From Solen grandis (taxonomy: Eukaryota; Mollusca; Bivalvia; Adapedonta; Solenidae), in NCBI GenBank assembly GCA_021229015.1, contig CM037778.1:87272477-87336476 (forward strand): a DNA stretch of 64,000 nucleotides. Reading direction: 5' to 3'. A program made the position numbers and the translations under genes. The notes under the pieces are model-generated. The model had not been told where the DNA came from. It saw only the letters and a list, made by a program, of their open reading frames with translations, and searched no databases. Positions 34,679 to 46,800 of the stretch are shown here, one piece after another. How positions within the stretch are numbered: the stretch's first letter is position 1; every line of letters begins with the position of its first letter.

Positions 34679-34925
34679 GGCCGCCGTGGCCGAGCGGTTA
34701 CAGTCGTGGACTACAAATCTCTCAGCCCCTCACCGCTGTGGGTTCGAATTCCGGTAGGGACTTCGGACTTTTCATGTGAGGAAGCCTTCCAGCTGGCTTG
34801 CGGTAGGTCGGTGGTTCTACCCGGGTATCTCTGTGTACTCGGGGTCTTCCTCCACCTGTAATTAGCTGGACGTCGCTATATGATTGAAATACTATCGCAG
34901 CGACGGTAAACACCAATACAACAAC
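34679..34925 (+). repeat. SINE-A copy, best preserved in the window
   Basis: A box GTGGCCGAGCGGTTA, B box GGGTTCGAATTCC, body through GGAAGCCTTCCAGCTGGC, GTAGGTCGGTGGTTCTACCC and TTAGCTGGACGTCGC, ending GCAGCGACGGTAAACACC before an ACAACAA-type tail. Used here as the reference copy for the family. Confidence 0.9.
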
Positions 34926-35029
34926 AAACACCAATACAACAACAAAAAAAAAAAAATGGGTTATGAAATATTTAAACGGTCTGTTATATAAGGAAGGGCC
35001 ATATGTCAAAGACAAAGGACTTGACTTAT

Positions 35030-35128
35030 CTTCGCTTCGACAGTATTTCAGTCATATAGCGAAGTCCAGCTTATTACAGGTGGAGGAAGACCCTAAATGT
35101 ACGGAGGCATCTGGGTAGAACCATAAAG
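35030..35128 (-). repeat. SINE-A, 5'-truncated inverted copy
   Basis: Complement of the 3' half of SINE-A: CGACAGTATTTCAGTCATATAGCGAAGTCCAGCTTATTACAGGTGGAGGAAGACCC. It faces the copy ending at 34,925, so a transcript through both could fold back. Confidence 0.8.
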
Positions 35129-36154
35129 ATAGAGGAGTTACGCGTTAATTTTTAGCTTCAAAGTTGTATCACCTATAAAATGTACAGAAAAATAAAAGAA
35201 TATGTTATACATGTACATTGTATACAAATTATGCAATAACATTAAATAATTATAATTAATCAATCTGTCGAGCAGAATAAAATGTCAAATTAAACTGCGA
35301 AAAAAAAAAAAAAAGAAAGAAAAAAAGAAACCGCCAGGTACTTTAACTTTTATGAAAATGCGTCATTTACATGGAAAATGTTCTGAAACACGGGGAAAAT
35401 TGTAAATTACATTGTGTGCGATCATTTCTTTGTATTTCAACAAGTTTGATAAAAAACAAAAAAAAAAAAAAAAACAAAAAAAAAAAAAAAACGCTATCGT
35501 TAGTCGAAATACAGATTCATCTTATGCATTTAAGTTCACAGCGTACATATCTTTGCAAAACATTAACGGGAAATTATATGGCCTGATCTGTAAGACTATC
35601 CTACCGTAGATTTGTGTGCAATGTGGACAGATCTGATATAGAATTATTTTTACATGCAGTTCTAACCCTTCGTCACGACTTTGGTCTCGGGGCATTGTTA
35701 CACTTGTTTTATCTTATTATCCAGTCCATTCGTTTAATATTTCTCCGCCTATTAAGTAACACAATAACGTTAATTGCTACATGTGGTTTTTGAATTGTTA
35801 TTTCTAATATATCACTTGGTGAACAGCTCTCTTAATTTACTGATATACGAGAGCATTGAAAAAAAATATGATCACGTGATTCCTTATTCAAATACGAACC
35901 GAATGTAAATAAGCTTTATATTTTTATCAAAGAGAACATACCGGTACATAATGATTTAACTTTTTTTTTTGCATCGGCCCACTTGTTCCACTAAAGCCAT
36001 GGATGAAAGAAATATAGGTTTTCATTCATGTCAGCTGTTGAAATAAGACCACCTATGGTGAACTGATAATTACTTTTTCTTTTTCTTATACTACTCGTTG
36101 TTTTTATTTTACAGGAGTTAGAAAATACGTTTTTGTTGTTTATATTAATCCCTA
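35129..36154. other. Intergenic; two poly-A-rich tracts
   Basis: A-rich tracts at about 35,299-35,330 and 35,456-35,491, and no other element. The lysine-rich open frames over them are artefacts. Confidence 0.5.
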
Positions 36155-36160
36155 TTGACG

Positions 36161-36275
36161 TTTGAACCAGTACTTTGCGTCTGGGAATGTTGTGAAAAAA
36201 ATCCTTGTCCCAAACGGGGTACGAACCCACAACCTTTGGATCCGCAGTTACCACTGGATCACGGAGCCAACATTT
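36161..36275 (-). repeat. SINE-C copy
   Basis: GAACCAGTACTTTGCGTCTG, GTACGAACCCACAACCTTTG (complement of B box), GGATCACGGAGCC (complement of the tRNA-like 5' end). It abuts the next SINE head-to-head. Confidence 0.75.
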
Positions 36276-36282
36276 TACATTA

Positions 36283-36490
36283 GCCAAGTAGTTAGAGCGT
36301 CCACTCCGTAACTAGGGTCGTTGGTTAGAACCCCAAAGACGTAAAAACTTGTATGCCTCTATTGACGCTCAGTACAATAGGGTAGTTCCAGGATTGGTTG
36401 GCCGGCCTAGTGTCAGAATAATGTGACTGGGTTATCATGCCACATTGTCTACGGCATGATACTACAGTGTAGCAGGTGACTGGCTGAATG
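36283..36490 (+). repeat. SINE-B copy, diverged
   Basis: A box CAAGTAGTTAGAGCGTCC, decayed B box GGTTAGAACCCC, and body with ATAATGTGACTGGGTTATC and GTCTACGGCATGATAC. It truncates before the terminal AAATGAC segment. Confidence 0.75.
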
Positions 36491-36835
36491 ACTAAAAAAA
36501 CATTGACATATTTATTCGGATTAGCGCTTCTTAGAAATAGTCTATAATTTATGCGTGTATTTGAACATTTAGTAAATCAAGGATTAGAATCAAACATCAA
36601 ACCATACAACTAATAAGCTGGAAAATTCGTTGTTCTCTGTGTATATTTATTACATAGCAAATTAATACAAATTTCAATAATTATTCATAATCTATATATT
36701 TGAATTTTGTATTTGTTTATCATACAATTCAATAATTTCTTTACTTTGTTTCCAGGGCAACCCTCTAAGGACGAGAAACCACGGACGAGAATCTCATCAT
36801 CTATTCTATGAATATTTATTTGGAGGTCTTATAGT

Positions 36836-36875
<40 letters not shown>

Positions 36876-37729
36876 CAACAGTAGATCAAGTGCTCGTGTG
36901 AAGCGGTCAATGCTGAAAGTACTTGAACTAATTCCCACAATCAGAGAAAGTGTTTCTACCATGAAATCTGAAAATATACAATGGATCAGATGAAGTACGG
37001 ATAAGTGACGACTAAGTTTCCGCTTGTTGAAAGATGGGCATCTTTTGAACTATTTCCGGTGTTTTAGCCTCGAAATGGAAACACAGCATGTAGGGAATAT
37101 AACAAACAGACGGAAGCGGAATGATTGACCAAAATGAATAAATTAATGCCGATTATGTAATATAAGACATATAGTTAAGTAAGATTGACCACTTCCATTT
37201 CCCGATTACGTCACGTAATTGTTTCACGGAGTTTGGATTGACACGATTTCACGAGGAGGTCTCTTGATATGTAGTACATAATTGTTGGTGTTTTTCTTTT
37301 TAACCGTAGGTCAAACTTTCCAAGGTCCTTAAATTGTATAAAAGAGCTAGGGGACAACTTAATATATTTATCAACTTTTGTCCTATATATTTCTGAAAAT
37401 ATTGCATTCTCAAGCCATACAGCTTATTAATTTGCCAGATAAAAGGGGATCCTTACCTAACATTATTGACCTTTTTTATCAAAATAAAAGAAAGGTAAAA
37501 TAGAACTACTACCATTAAAATGAAAATAGAAATTGATGTTGCAATTTACGGTACATGAAACTGAGTTATGAAATAACACGTAACAACATTTCTTGCGTTT
37601 AAACAAGTTTGGTGAGTCTTTAAAATTCATGCCAATGGAAAAATCAAAAGGTTGCTTGCTATACTGACAAGTTAACGGTTTGTATTAATGTAATGAAATT
37701 TGTCTGTTCTAGCAAAAGAGCCGAAAATA
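36491..37729. other. Intergenic with a GA microsatellite
   Basis: (GA)n at 36,839-36,873. No other structure recognised. Confidence 0.5.
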
Positions 37730-37925
37730 CAGTAAAATCATAAATTTTCGTGACATTAATTGTGTACTTAAGGGAATTTCGTGAGTCCATTTACTCGTGG
37801 ATCTATGCTCTATAAAACGTGAGGTCCATAAGAGACAAGTTTTCGTGGAGATTAATATTTGTGGATTAAACCCTCCATGAAACCGACGAAAATTAGTGTC
37901 CCACGAAAATTAATTTCACAGTAAA
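37730..37925. mobile_element. Fold-back MITE, dispersed copy 3
   Basis: Begins ACAGTAAAATCATAAATTTTC and ends CCCACGAAAATTAATTTCAC followed by AGTAAA, clear imperfect inverted ends. The interior GTGGATCTATGCTCTATAAAA and AGACAAGTTTTCGTGGAG matches the 22,451 copy. Confidence 0.8.
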
Positions 37926-38149
37926 TGTATATGTCGGTATAAAGAATGATCTTTGATGGTTTCACATTATAGCTCATTAATCCAGGGATGGTCAACATTC
38001 ATTCCCTACGTTCATTGTTGCTACTGCTGGACATTTTAGAAAGTTTGAAAACTTAGGAGGATGTATAAGGTCACATCTATAGCATGAAATAATCGCTGTA
38101 AATCATCGGCTATGTCTATCCGTTAGTGAGCGTAGGTACATGACATTCA

Positions 38150-38465
38150 CAAACTGTTGACCTGTATTAGCAGTCACCTGTATTAAGCGATCAACCACCA
38201 TTTAAGGCATACTTTTGCCGAAATATTGAGTTAGAGTGAATTTAATTATTTAATATAAAAAAGTAAATTGTTTTGAATATGGAAACATACTATTGTATTA
38301 TTTAGACTTGACAATTGTACAGTTTTACCTGTTGAACAGATCACCTGTACTAAACAGCCACCTATTGCATTCTGTATTAAACCCCCTATTTAGCAGCCAC
38401 CTGTATTTAGCGACCACTGATATTGTTCCCTTCACTGACCGCTTAACACAGGGTGTTCTATATAG
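38150..38465 (-). repeat. Dispersed repeat R, copy 2
   Basis: Several CACCTGTATTAAGCG-like phrases on the plus strand, and the block TTCACTGACCGCTTAACACA, which is the complement of the copy at 29,286. Phrases recur four or five times within the copy. Confidence 0.6.
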
Positions 38466-39134
38466 ATTTATTTTTTAAATAATGTAAAGCATGTTTAAAT
38501 TAGGACATAGCTTTTGTTGCATTTTTTTTCATGCATAGGTTGTTTATAAAATGTTATTTATATCCTAAACGGGTTGTTCTTATTGAGAGGGGCATCTTAT
38601 TTAGGCGCCATTCAATAATCCACCCACGATAACAAACTCACCATTAATCAAACAATAAGGAAGTTCACACGAAAACCCATTCAATTTACCAATGAAAGAG
38701 AAGAGAAAAAAAAAAAGATAAGTGTATGTCTATCTCTCTGGATAGGAAGTATTTGAGTGGGTCCACATACGTATAAGGACAGTGACATACGTTAAACGGA
38801 AAACCCGTGTGTTTCTGTTTCAAAATTAATGTTTGGATTTTCCATCTCTTAAAGTAGCTTGACCTTGGTTCTACGTAATAATGGTCAAATAAAGTTTTAA
38901 GTTGGAATTGGATTATGAAAACAAAATGTACGCCCTTTTTCATTTTTTCCTTTTTTTTTTTTTAAATTTTACACGTACACTTCATCGAAAAGAAATATGG
39001 GAGCGGATTTATTGTGAAGATTTCACGAGAGAGATGAAGATCTGTTAACGATTGTAAAGAGATGAATTTGTATGTATATGTATTAATTTGCAATCATGCA
39101 GAAGAATTTCTATTTATCTTATATGTTTATAGTC
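38466..39134. other. Intergenic, nothing recognised
   Basis: AT-rich, with A/T homopolymers near 38,705 and 38,950; no gene or mobile-element ends seen. Confidence 0.45.
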
Positions 39135-39139
39135 GACTG

Positions 39140-39340
39140 GGATGGACTCCTTCTAAAGTACCTCTTGACCTCCCACTTCCTGGGTAGAACCAGTGACTCA
39201 AGTAGTAACACTATATGGAGCAATGTTAAGTAAATACTTTGCTCATGGACTAACAACTCATGGCGGCGGTGGGACCCGAACCGGGACCCTCCGATCCAGA
39301 ATCCAAAGCAATAACCACTCAACCACGGATGCTCTAAATT
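39140..39340 (-). repeat. SINE-D copy (tRNA-headed)
   Basis: GGGACCCGAACCGGGACCCTCC is the complement of a B box region and CAATAACCACTCAACCACGG that of an A box region. The body runs through CTTGACCTCCCACTTCC. It differs from SINE-A to C in body sequence. Confidence 0.6.
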
Positions 39341-39345
39341 TAGCT

Positions 39346-41353
39346 TAATTAAGATGAATTTAGGTTGCATTGTACTGATTTAGGACACGGTTAAACCATT
39401 TGATATCTATATACATGTGTACCTCACTAGTCCGTCCATTGGTTATATACAGGTATTTCTTGCTGTGATTTGGTCGCTATGTTTCTTACTTATAAGAATA
39501 TATATATATACATGTATAAAATGCATGTATTTTGGGCGATGATATCTTAAGGTCGCAATCGTGTTCGGCTATCTCCGGAATTATCTGTGATTTCCGGAAA
39601 TCGTGGATAAGGGTTAGAAGGGCGGATTTGACAATTTTCTTTAAAAGAAGTAAATATACATAAGTGAAAATGTCAAATTATTAGATCTGTCATATTTCGA
39701 AATGATTCCATTTTTTTTAAAATTTTATCTGTTGCATTGATTGAGAAGTTGTCCGTTCCAGCATGGTACTACATGTTTATTTCATCAGGAAATGTGATTG
39801 GTCTAAGATTCAAATTCAAGATGAAACCTTATATCTGTTAGGTAGATTTTGAGAAAAATAGATAGTTTAAATATTCCAGAATACCTAACTGAAACAAGTA
39901 AACCAAAAATTGCTCTTCATGAAAATAGAAAATACGTAAATCTAACAATAACCGTTTGTCTGCCCTGTAAAACTCCGTGCAGTGTACGATGATTTATGCA
40001 ACATATTATCTCTATTTTGTGGTGTTCATTTTTGTTTTAAATTAAAATCAAAGAAATGTATATATAACAGCAAGCGGGTACCACTGAAAGCAAAATATAT
40101 CGTTAAGATTTGAGAAACTTTTGTAATAGTAATTTGTATGTTATTGCGAAATGGGTATTTTTTTAAACAATTCTATGATACATATTTCGAAAAACAGGGA
40201 AATGCTTACTTAGTTTGATTACTTGATAAAGTATCTGTAAACGATTTTGAAACATGTGGCATTTACAAATTTTACACTTTCCCAAAGACTTGAATAATTA
40301 AAGCGAAGTAAATCAAAACCTGCTCCTCTAGAAAAGATCTCGTTTTCCCGCCTTTAAAACCACCAGGCAGTTTATGTTTATTTATTCATATATGTCAGCC
40401 ATTTTTTTAAAATTGTTTTTAACAGGGGCATCTATATTGAGTTGCTGGCAATTCAAGCGTTGTATTTAGAATGCATTTATTTTAACATAAATCATCGATG
40501 ATCCATGTTTAAGCATGGCTATTTCCAAATAGGAATTATAGTAGGGTCAAGTTTACCAATGTTATATACCAACATTTTACCATGATTTACCCCCGACTTT
40601 ACCCGCAGCATGATTTTCTCCCGCATTACAGAACTAGGGGAGCTCGTTTTGTCCCGCCTTGTCCAAAACTCACATTTCCCGGCGCAGTGGATAGGTTCCG
40701 CATCAGTCACTGCTACACTGAAAACCAAGTAACCATGGAGTGTACAAAAAGTCACGTTATTGACTACCTGTGATTTAACAGTAAATTTGCTATTTTTCAA
40801 CTCACTGTGGCAGAGATCTGTGCGAGATCTCCCGCATTGGAGAGTTTGTCACATTTCATGAAGAAAATGTGGGGTGCGGAGGTATTTATCACTTTTAGTG
40901 AGAGTTTTAACCAAGTGGTTCAATCATAAGTTTTGTACAATTGTTTCCCACATCTTTTACTCAAAGTAATATAGACTTTTTATTCAACACTTTTGTTGAA
41001 ATGACTGAAACATACATAACGTTATCTGTGCAAGTGAAGAAAAATTAGATAAAAAGAAAAACAATACGGAAATTTTGAATTCCACTTTTATTGCTTTTTC
41101 TTGTTAGATTGTATTTTCTTACTCTTGTGGTCTTAAAAATATAAACATTGTATTTTTTTTCGTCATTTGTGAGAAAAATGTATTATTTATGACAACGCTT
41201 TAATTTAAATCACAATCTAAAAAAAGAAAAAGAAATAATCAACAATTATTCTCTATATACTGTGTTCATAATGCATGTGATTTAAATGTGTCGATATCAA
41301 TGATCAATATTAAGTTTATTATTCATGATATATTTGCATAACGATTTGTGTGT
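39346..41353. other. Intergenic, nothing recognised
   Basis: (AT)n at about 39,500. No exon could be supported despite one 93-codon open frame near 40,519-40,800 whose opposite strand is also open and which lacks any recognisable motif. Confidence 0.45.
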
Positions 41354-41595
41354 TTAACCCTTTCCCTCATAGAGGACACCATGAAAAGACCTATGCGAAC
41401 AGCATAAAACCAGATCAGCCTGCGAGTAACTCGCAGGCTGATCAGGTTTTATGCTGTTCGCTGCTCCTCAGTGGTCTGGAAATGAGGATTTTGTAATTAA
41501 ATTTGGTAAGGTTTAAGTGTGGTTTTCTGCAGATCAGGCTTTATGTGATGCCTATTGAGGGAGTCAAAATGAGTCTATATGAGGGAAAGGGTTAA
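41354..41595 (+). mobile_element. TTAA-flanked hairpin MITE, copy 1
   Basis: Bounded by TTAA on both sides with ends CCCTTTCCCTCATA and TATGAGGGAAAGGG, 242 bp in all. TTAA duplication and CCC-starting ends are known for the piggyBac superfamily, so a piggyBac-type origin is inferred. A 67-nt inverted repeat at 41,395-41,461 has 33-base arms with one mismatch and a single-base centre. Confidence 0.92.
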
Positions 41596-42169
41596 CTGGT
41601 ATTGATGATTATCGAGATTAAAAAAAAGTAAATTTTCTATTTTATGAATCATATCAGTACTAATGTCACTGGACAGATACAAAAGAAAAGGATATTTTCT
41701 GTACCTTAATTAGTATATCTATATTTTAGATACTGTATCGTGTACTGCTTCTAGAGATTAACTGGCGGTCTGATATTACCTTGCTAATGAGACTTCATTG
41801 ATTTCGAATTATACAATCAAATAGAAATGAAAGTAGAGCAAGGAAAATCTATAGTTTCCTCTTCCGTATAACATCCCGTGCTCAAACAAATGTTGACTAT
41901 TAACGTTTAACCATTATGGTGCTGAAGTCTGAAGTATAAGAGAATATTCAATCAATTATAGAGTGTTTCACTGAATATTTAAAGGAGAGAACAGCTTCTT
42001 TTATTGTAGGATATATAATATAGTTGAAACAGTATAGAAAAGTGCTGACAGTGTTTGTTTTCAATGAGGCATGATGTATTATGAAACTTGTTGAGTATCA
42101 CTTTAATGGTACATGCTATTGTATTGTGATCACTTGATGAAAGAATATAGCTTGTTTGACATATACAAT

Positions 42170-42172
<3 letters not shown>

Positions 42173-42213
<41 letters not shown>
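42173..42213 (+). repeat. GA microsatellite
   Basis: About 20 uninterrupted GA units. Confidence 0.95.
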
Positions 42214-42216
<3 letters not shown>

Positions 42217-42345
42217 TATTTACCAGATTCAAATTTTAAGGTATATTTATGATATTATGATTTTGTATTTTTGTGTGTTGTGGTACACAGAAATGGATTT
42301 GTTAATAAAACGTTTGACATAAAATAGATCGTTTTTAGTTTTCTT

Positions 42346-42710
42346 AGCCTCTCACCGATGTGAGTTTGAGTCCTGAAAAAAGCGGTATGCCGGTGGTTTC
42401 AACCAGGTGCCTCTGTGCATTTGATATATTTCGGCACCTGGAATTAGCCGGACGTCGATATAGACCATTTCACTCCGAAATGAGACGTAAACCTACGTAA
42501 ATCAACGAGCACTCACCGAACATCTCATCTTCATGCTGCTGTAAAATTCCACATATTGTTCAATGGGAAATCAACATACACATGCTTTTCCCAGCCACTG
42601 GTTGGTCAGTTTAAATCAGCGAAGCATTGCCTTGTTGAACGTGGTGAAATGGTCTATATAACTGAAAAACCGTCCTTTACAGCGACGGTAAACTGAAAAA
42701 CAACAAGAAA
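42346..42710 (+). repeat. SINE-A copy split by a MITE
   Basis: The left part has CTCACCGATGTGAGTTTGAGTCC and the body to GGACGTCGATATA. The right part resumes TATAACTGAAAAACCGTCC and ends CAGCGACGGTAAACTG. Between them is the 192-bp element at 42,463-42,654. Confidence 0.8.
42463..42654. mobile_element. GACCATTTCAC-ended MITE, copy 2, with TA duplication
   Basis: Ends GACCATTTCAC and GTGAAATGGTC. TA at 42,461-42,462 and 42,655-42,656 flank it, and deleting the element with one TA restores the SINE sequence at the expected length. TA duplication points to a Tc1/mariner-type mechanism. Confidence 0.88.
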
Positions 42711-43096
42711 AACATATCGAATATGTCAGAATATTTATTGCTTTTGAGACCAGGCATAAACGCTAAGTAATACTTAGATTCTTAAATTAGGTAGAAACGC
42801 ATTCCACGACTTAAGTACAGGACTAAGTAAACATAAATCAGCACCTTTATAACTATCAAATTTGTTGAGCAATGAAATATCTTGGGTATTTTATAAATGA
42901 AAATGACCCTTAACTATATTTAAGTATTACTTAGAGCTAAACATTGTTGGTGAAATTCGAGCATAGTCTCTATTCCATAACCTCACATAGGTAATACATA
43001 AAAACCTAGTGACGTTTTTCATCATTTTTGTTTCCATGACAAAACTACCTTTACAGTTAATTTCTTAACCAATATTGTTAGGCTGCTAGTCAAAAT

Positions 43097-43375
43097 GGTA
43101 ACTTGTGCTTAGAGCGTCCGACCCGGAATCAAGAGGTCGAGAGTTCGATCCCCGGCCGCGACATACCAAAGTAAAAAGAAAGTACTGATATAGCTCCCTA
43201 GCACGGGAAGTTCCAGGACTGGTTGCCCTGTTGTCAGCATAATGTGACTTGTGGTATCATACCGCATGTCTACGGCGTGATACTATAGTTTGACAGCACT
43301 ATATCTATCTCAAGTAGACGTTGTCTCCAAATGTCTTATTTACTGTCGGTTGGACGTTAAACCCTACATAGCAAA
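43097..43375 (+). repeat. SINE-B copy, full length
   Basis: tRNA-like head with B box GAGTTCGATCCCCGGC, body GTGACTTGTGGTATCATACC and GTCTACGGCGTGATACTA, and 3' end CAAGTAGACGTTGTCTCC. Confidence 0.85.
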
Positions 43376-43689
43376 TAAACAAATATTGCATTTCATCATT
43401 CTTGTCCCCATGACAAAACTACATATATAGTGAATTTCTTAACCAATATTGTTAGGCTGTTAGTCAGAAAGGTTACACTTTAGCCATTTACATAACTATT
43501 TTGTAAACAAGAACTATGGTGGAATTTGTTCCTACCTCATGTGAGTTTTGAAGTATCAGTTTCCACTAACTTAAGTATTGTTCGTGGATTTCGAACCGAC
43601 TCTAATTTATACTACTTAATTTCTGGATCAGATCCACCACTGTTAAAGGACGATGGCTTGAGATTGAGTGAGATTCAAACATATACACA

Positions 43690-43852
43690 CACACCGCTGT
43701 GACTTCGAATCCTGGCAGGCTCACTCGGATTTTTCCCAGTCTCCCAGTTGGCTTGCGGTAGGTCGGTGGTTCTACCTGTTCGGAATCTTCCTTTATTTGT
43801 ATAAAACAGGAAGTCGCTATATGACTGAAATATTGTCGTAGCGACGGTATAT
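43690..43852 (+). repeat. SINE-A copy, head missing
   Basis: Starts at the B box (CACCGCTGTGACTTCGAATCC) and runs through GCTTGCGGTAGGTCGGTGG to GTCGTAGCGACGGTAT. Confidence 0.8.
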
Positions 43853-46800
43853 TACTCCAGCATCAAGAAACATAAGGTAAGACATTAAACATATGACAGC
43901 CAATAGATTCTGTGTGTTAAACTTTGTTTATTTGATTTCATTTGAATTATTTAACGCTATTTTATGCCACCAAAGGCTAACAGATGGCCAGTTCACCTAA
44001 CAACACTTTCCCGGGATTCTTACAGTACTGAAACTTAAGCACGCATTTCTTTAATTAAGTAAAGCGGTGGAATACAAATTACCATCAGAAAGAAACTGAA
44101 ATTAAGCCATTCACCACGGAGACCCCAGTGCATAGGGATCGAACGCTCGGCTTCACAACCAAGCCCCATCATAGCCGGTTTATTTATGTGAAACCCATAG
44201 TCCCTATTCTATGGTTGGACACTGGGACATGATATAACTCATATCTATTCAGATGTATCCCAACTGTAAAAAAACATTCCTGCGATTTCGAGCAACTTTT
44301 TGTAGTATAATTTATATACATGTATTGAAATCTAAGCATTGAGCTTAATAATTTTATTGCCTGGTGTCGAATTTTTCGTATTAGCGTATTTTTTTCCCTC
44401 ATTTTTATGCTTTTGTTCTTTAAAATCAATTTCAATGTACATATGGTTTTTGAGCTGCATTCTGATTCTCATTGCTATGATCTCGGTCTCCGAAACCTGA
44501 TAACTCAGATTTCAGTATACATGCTCCCCACGAAATAGGTCAAATGGTTTCTGTATAATATTGTAAGTTATTCGTATCTTTCTCGTATGAGTAATTGTCA
44601 GAAAGTGCTGTATGTAAACCATATTTTATAGTCATAACACGTATGATAAAATGATATTTCATTCTGGTTCATATTTACAGATGAATACTACAGACTGTGC
44701 CTGTGATTTTTAAATCAACACATATGCATCTTGAAACTTTGCAACTAAAATATTGACGCATCTTGAATACAATTAGCATAAATGGTCGACATTGCTTTGG
44801 TGTTCATAACATACGAATTGAAAATAACTACTTTTAATACCATATCCAAGTTTTTACACTTTTAGACCGGGCTCCGTCCCATCGCATTTTACAACATTCA
44901 GTCAGAGATGATAGACATATATTTCAGATTCTACAACATTTTACTCGGGTTATGAGTGTAATCAATTTGTGTTTCCAAAAAGAGCTATATTGTTAATGTT
45001 TGTATTTGTAAATTCACATTCGGAAAGAAGTTCCTAAAGGTTGGCCTACATATCAAGAACTTTAATATTGAAAAAAAATATCTTAATCGTGACAGAGCGT
45101 TATAGTATCTGTTCTGAAAGATTTTTTATTATTAAGTGTCTCTGATTTAAAAATCCAATGATTTGCCTTGCACAAACTTTGAAGCCAGGATAACATAGCA
45201 ATATTTTTTTTTATTTGGCAGCTCTCGGGACCGTCGGTCCTTTGATTTTTTCTGTTTTGACAAGATTCTTGAATGTCCTTTAATGAGGGACGATCGACAA
45301 CTCTGCTTGGAAATTGTTGTATTAGGCAGTTAACCTTACCATCGTTTCCTCCATAAGAGTATTATAGTTGTTAGCCGGGGCTCAAACCAAAACCAACATG
45401 TACATAATAGATCCGTGAACATATTTTACAAACTTTATGGCACAGTTGCGAGTTCTGAGCCAGCTGGGGGACTGTTTTTTGTTTTATTAAATTTTATTAA
45501 AATTAAAAAATATGAATAAAAAAGTTTAAATGTGAAAATGAAAGTAATTGAGAAGGTTATTATTTCCTTGGCACAATGCAATAATGGAGTATTACATTTT
45601 CGGCTCTATCAAAAATAGCATTATTGGTTTATATTTTGTTAGATTTTATTTTACATTGACATATTTATTATTGTCCATTTGTTGTTTTAAATATGATTCC
45701 TTTTGATTTAAATACATACATTTATGTTAATCTTATAGTCAGAGAGAGAGAGAGAGATTTATAAATAGCCGTCCATGAAAAAAAAGTTAGGATTTTTCTT
45801 GTAAGCAGTTCAAAGCGCGTTTGATTTGATCCTCGTTTATTAATTTTTCAATATTATGCACAATAAATGCAACTTAAATTCATACTAATTGTTTTCGGTG
45901 CATTAATTAACATCTGTGACACGCGCAGATCAAGCAATTTGTCTCAGGAGCGGTGCGTGGAGAGGGGGGGGGGCGACATGGATATGTTTGTCAAAGTTTT
46001 ATGAAAAATTACCATTCCAAACTATGGAAAAAATACAGTACGTATGTGTGTGTGTGTGTGTGGGGGGGGGGGGGGGTCATGCATGCCCCCTCTCCTCCAT
46101 TGTATACATACTTTAAGCATAACAGCCAAATATCCCTGGGTCCCCCATCTTTTATAATAACTGAATCTCAGGAGGGATCCGCGGACCCCCGGTATCCCCC
46201 TCTGAATTATCGCATGTGTAGCAAAGCATTTTACTGGTTCAGAATAAAGTAGGCACAGTACGTACCGTTGATAATGTGACAACGGATGCTGTCTCGCCGA
46301 CGGCTGCCAGCAGGAGTTGAATGGCCATTTGGCTAACTTAATTTCAGTATGGGACTCACAATGGGCATTTCAACTACCAGAGATATAAATACCTAATACA
46401 GCTTCGTGCCACCACTGACCACAAACATTTCAGTCACCTAGAAAATTGTATAATTAGGCCAGCTGGGGCTTGAGCCCCCTCATTTCCCACCTCCCCGATG
46501 GCGAATCCGGGCCTGTATGTATTACATTGACTTTATAAACTGAAAATGTCATTGATGAGAATAAAGAAATCTATAAGAGACTTTCTTGGACGTTTAATGG
46601 GAATAACTCAAACGTTGCACGTTATGTAAATAAAACAATAGAATGAGATGCTCATAGAAGTTTACAATGTTAATTTTTATTTATTTTATTTTAAGAAAGC
46701 TAAATTCTTAAAGTTTTGCTCTGAAAATCAAGAGAGTTATACTTTCTGTAATTTTTTCGTTTAATTTTCTTCCTATTTATTGTATTACTCGCGTCTGTTT

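Noticed and set aside
34679..34760. True tRNA gene
   Set aside because: A and B boxes are present, but no consistent cloverleaf forms and a conserved SINE body follows; the same is true of the other tRNA-like heads.
40519..40800. Open frames on both strands near 40.6 kb
   Set aside because: Open on both strands with no motif, no splice context and no repeat support; most likely chance.
44100..44165. Possible tRNA-headed SINE fragment
   Set aside because: Only a weak B-box-like GGGATCGAACGC; no body or A box could be matched to the other families.
45916..46282. Open frames over the GT/poly-G tract
   Set aside because: Low-complexity translation on both strands; no conserved motif.
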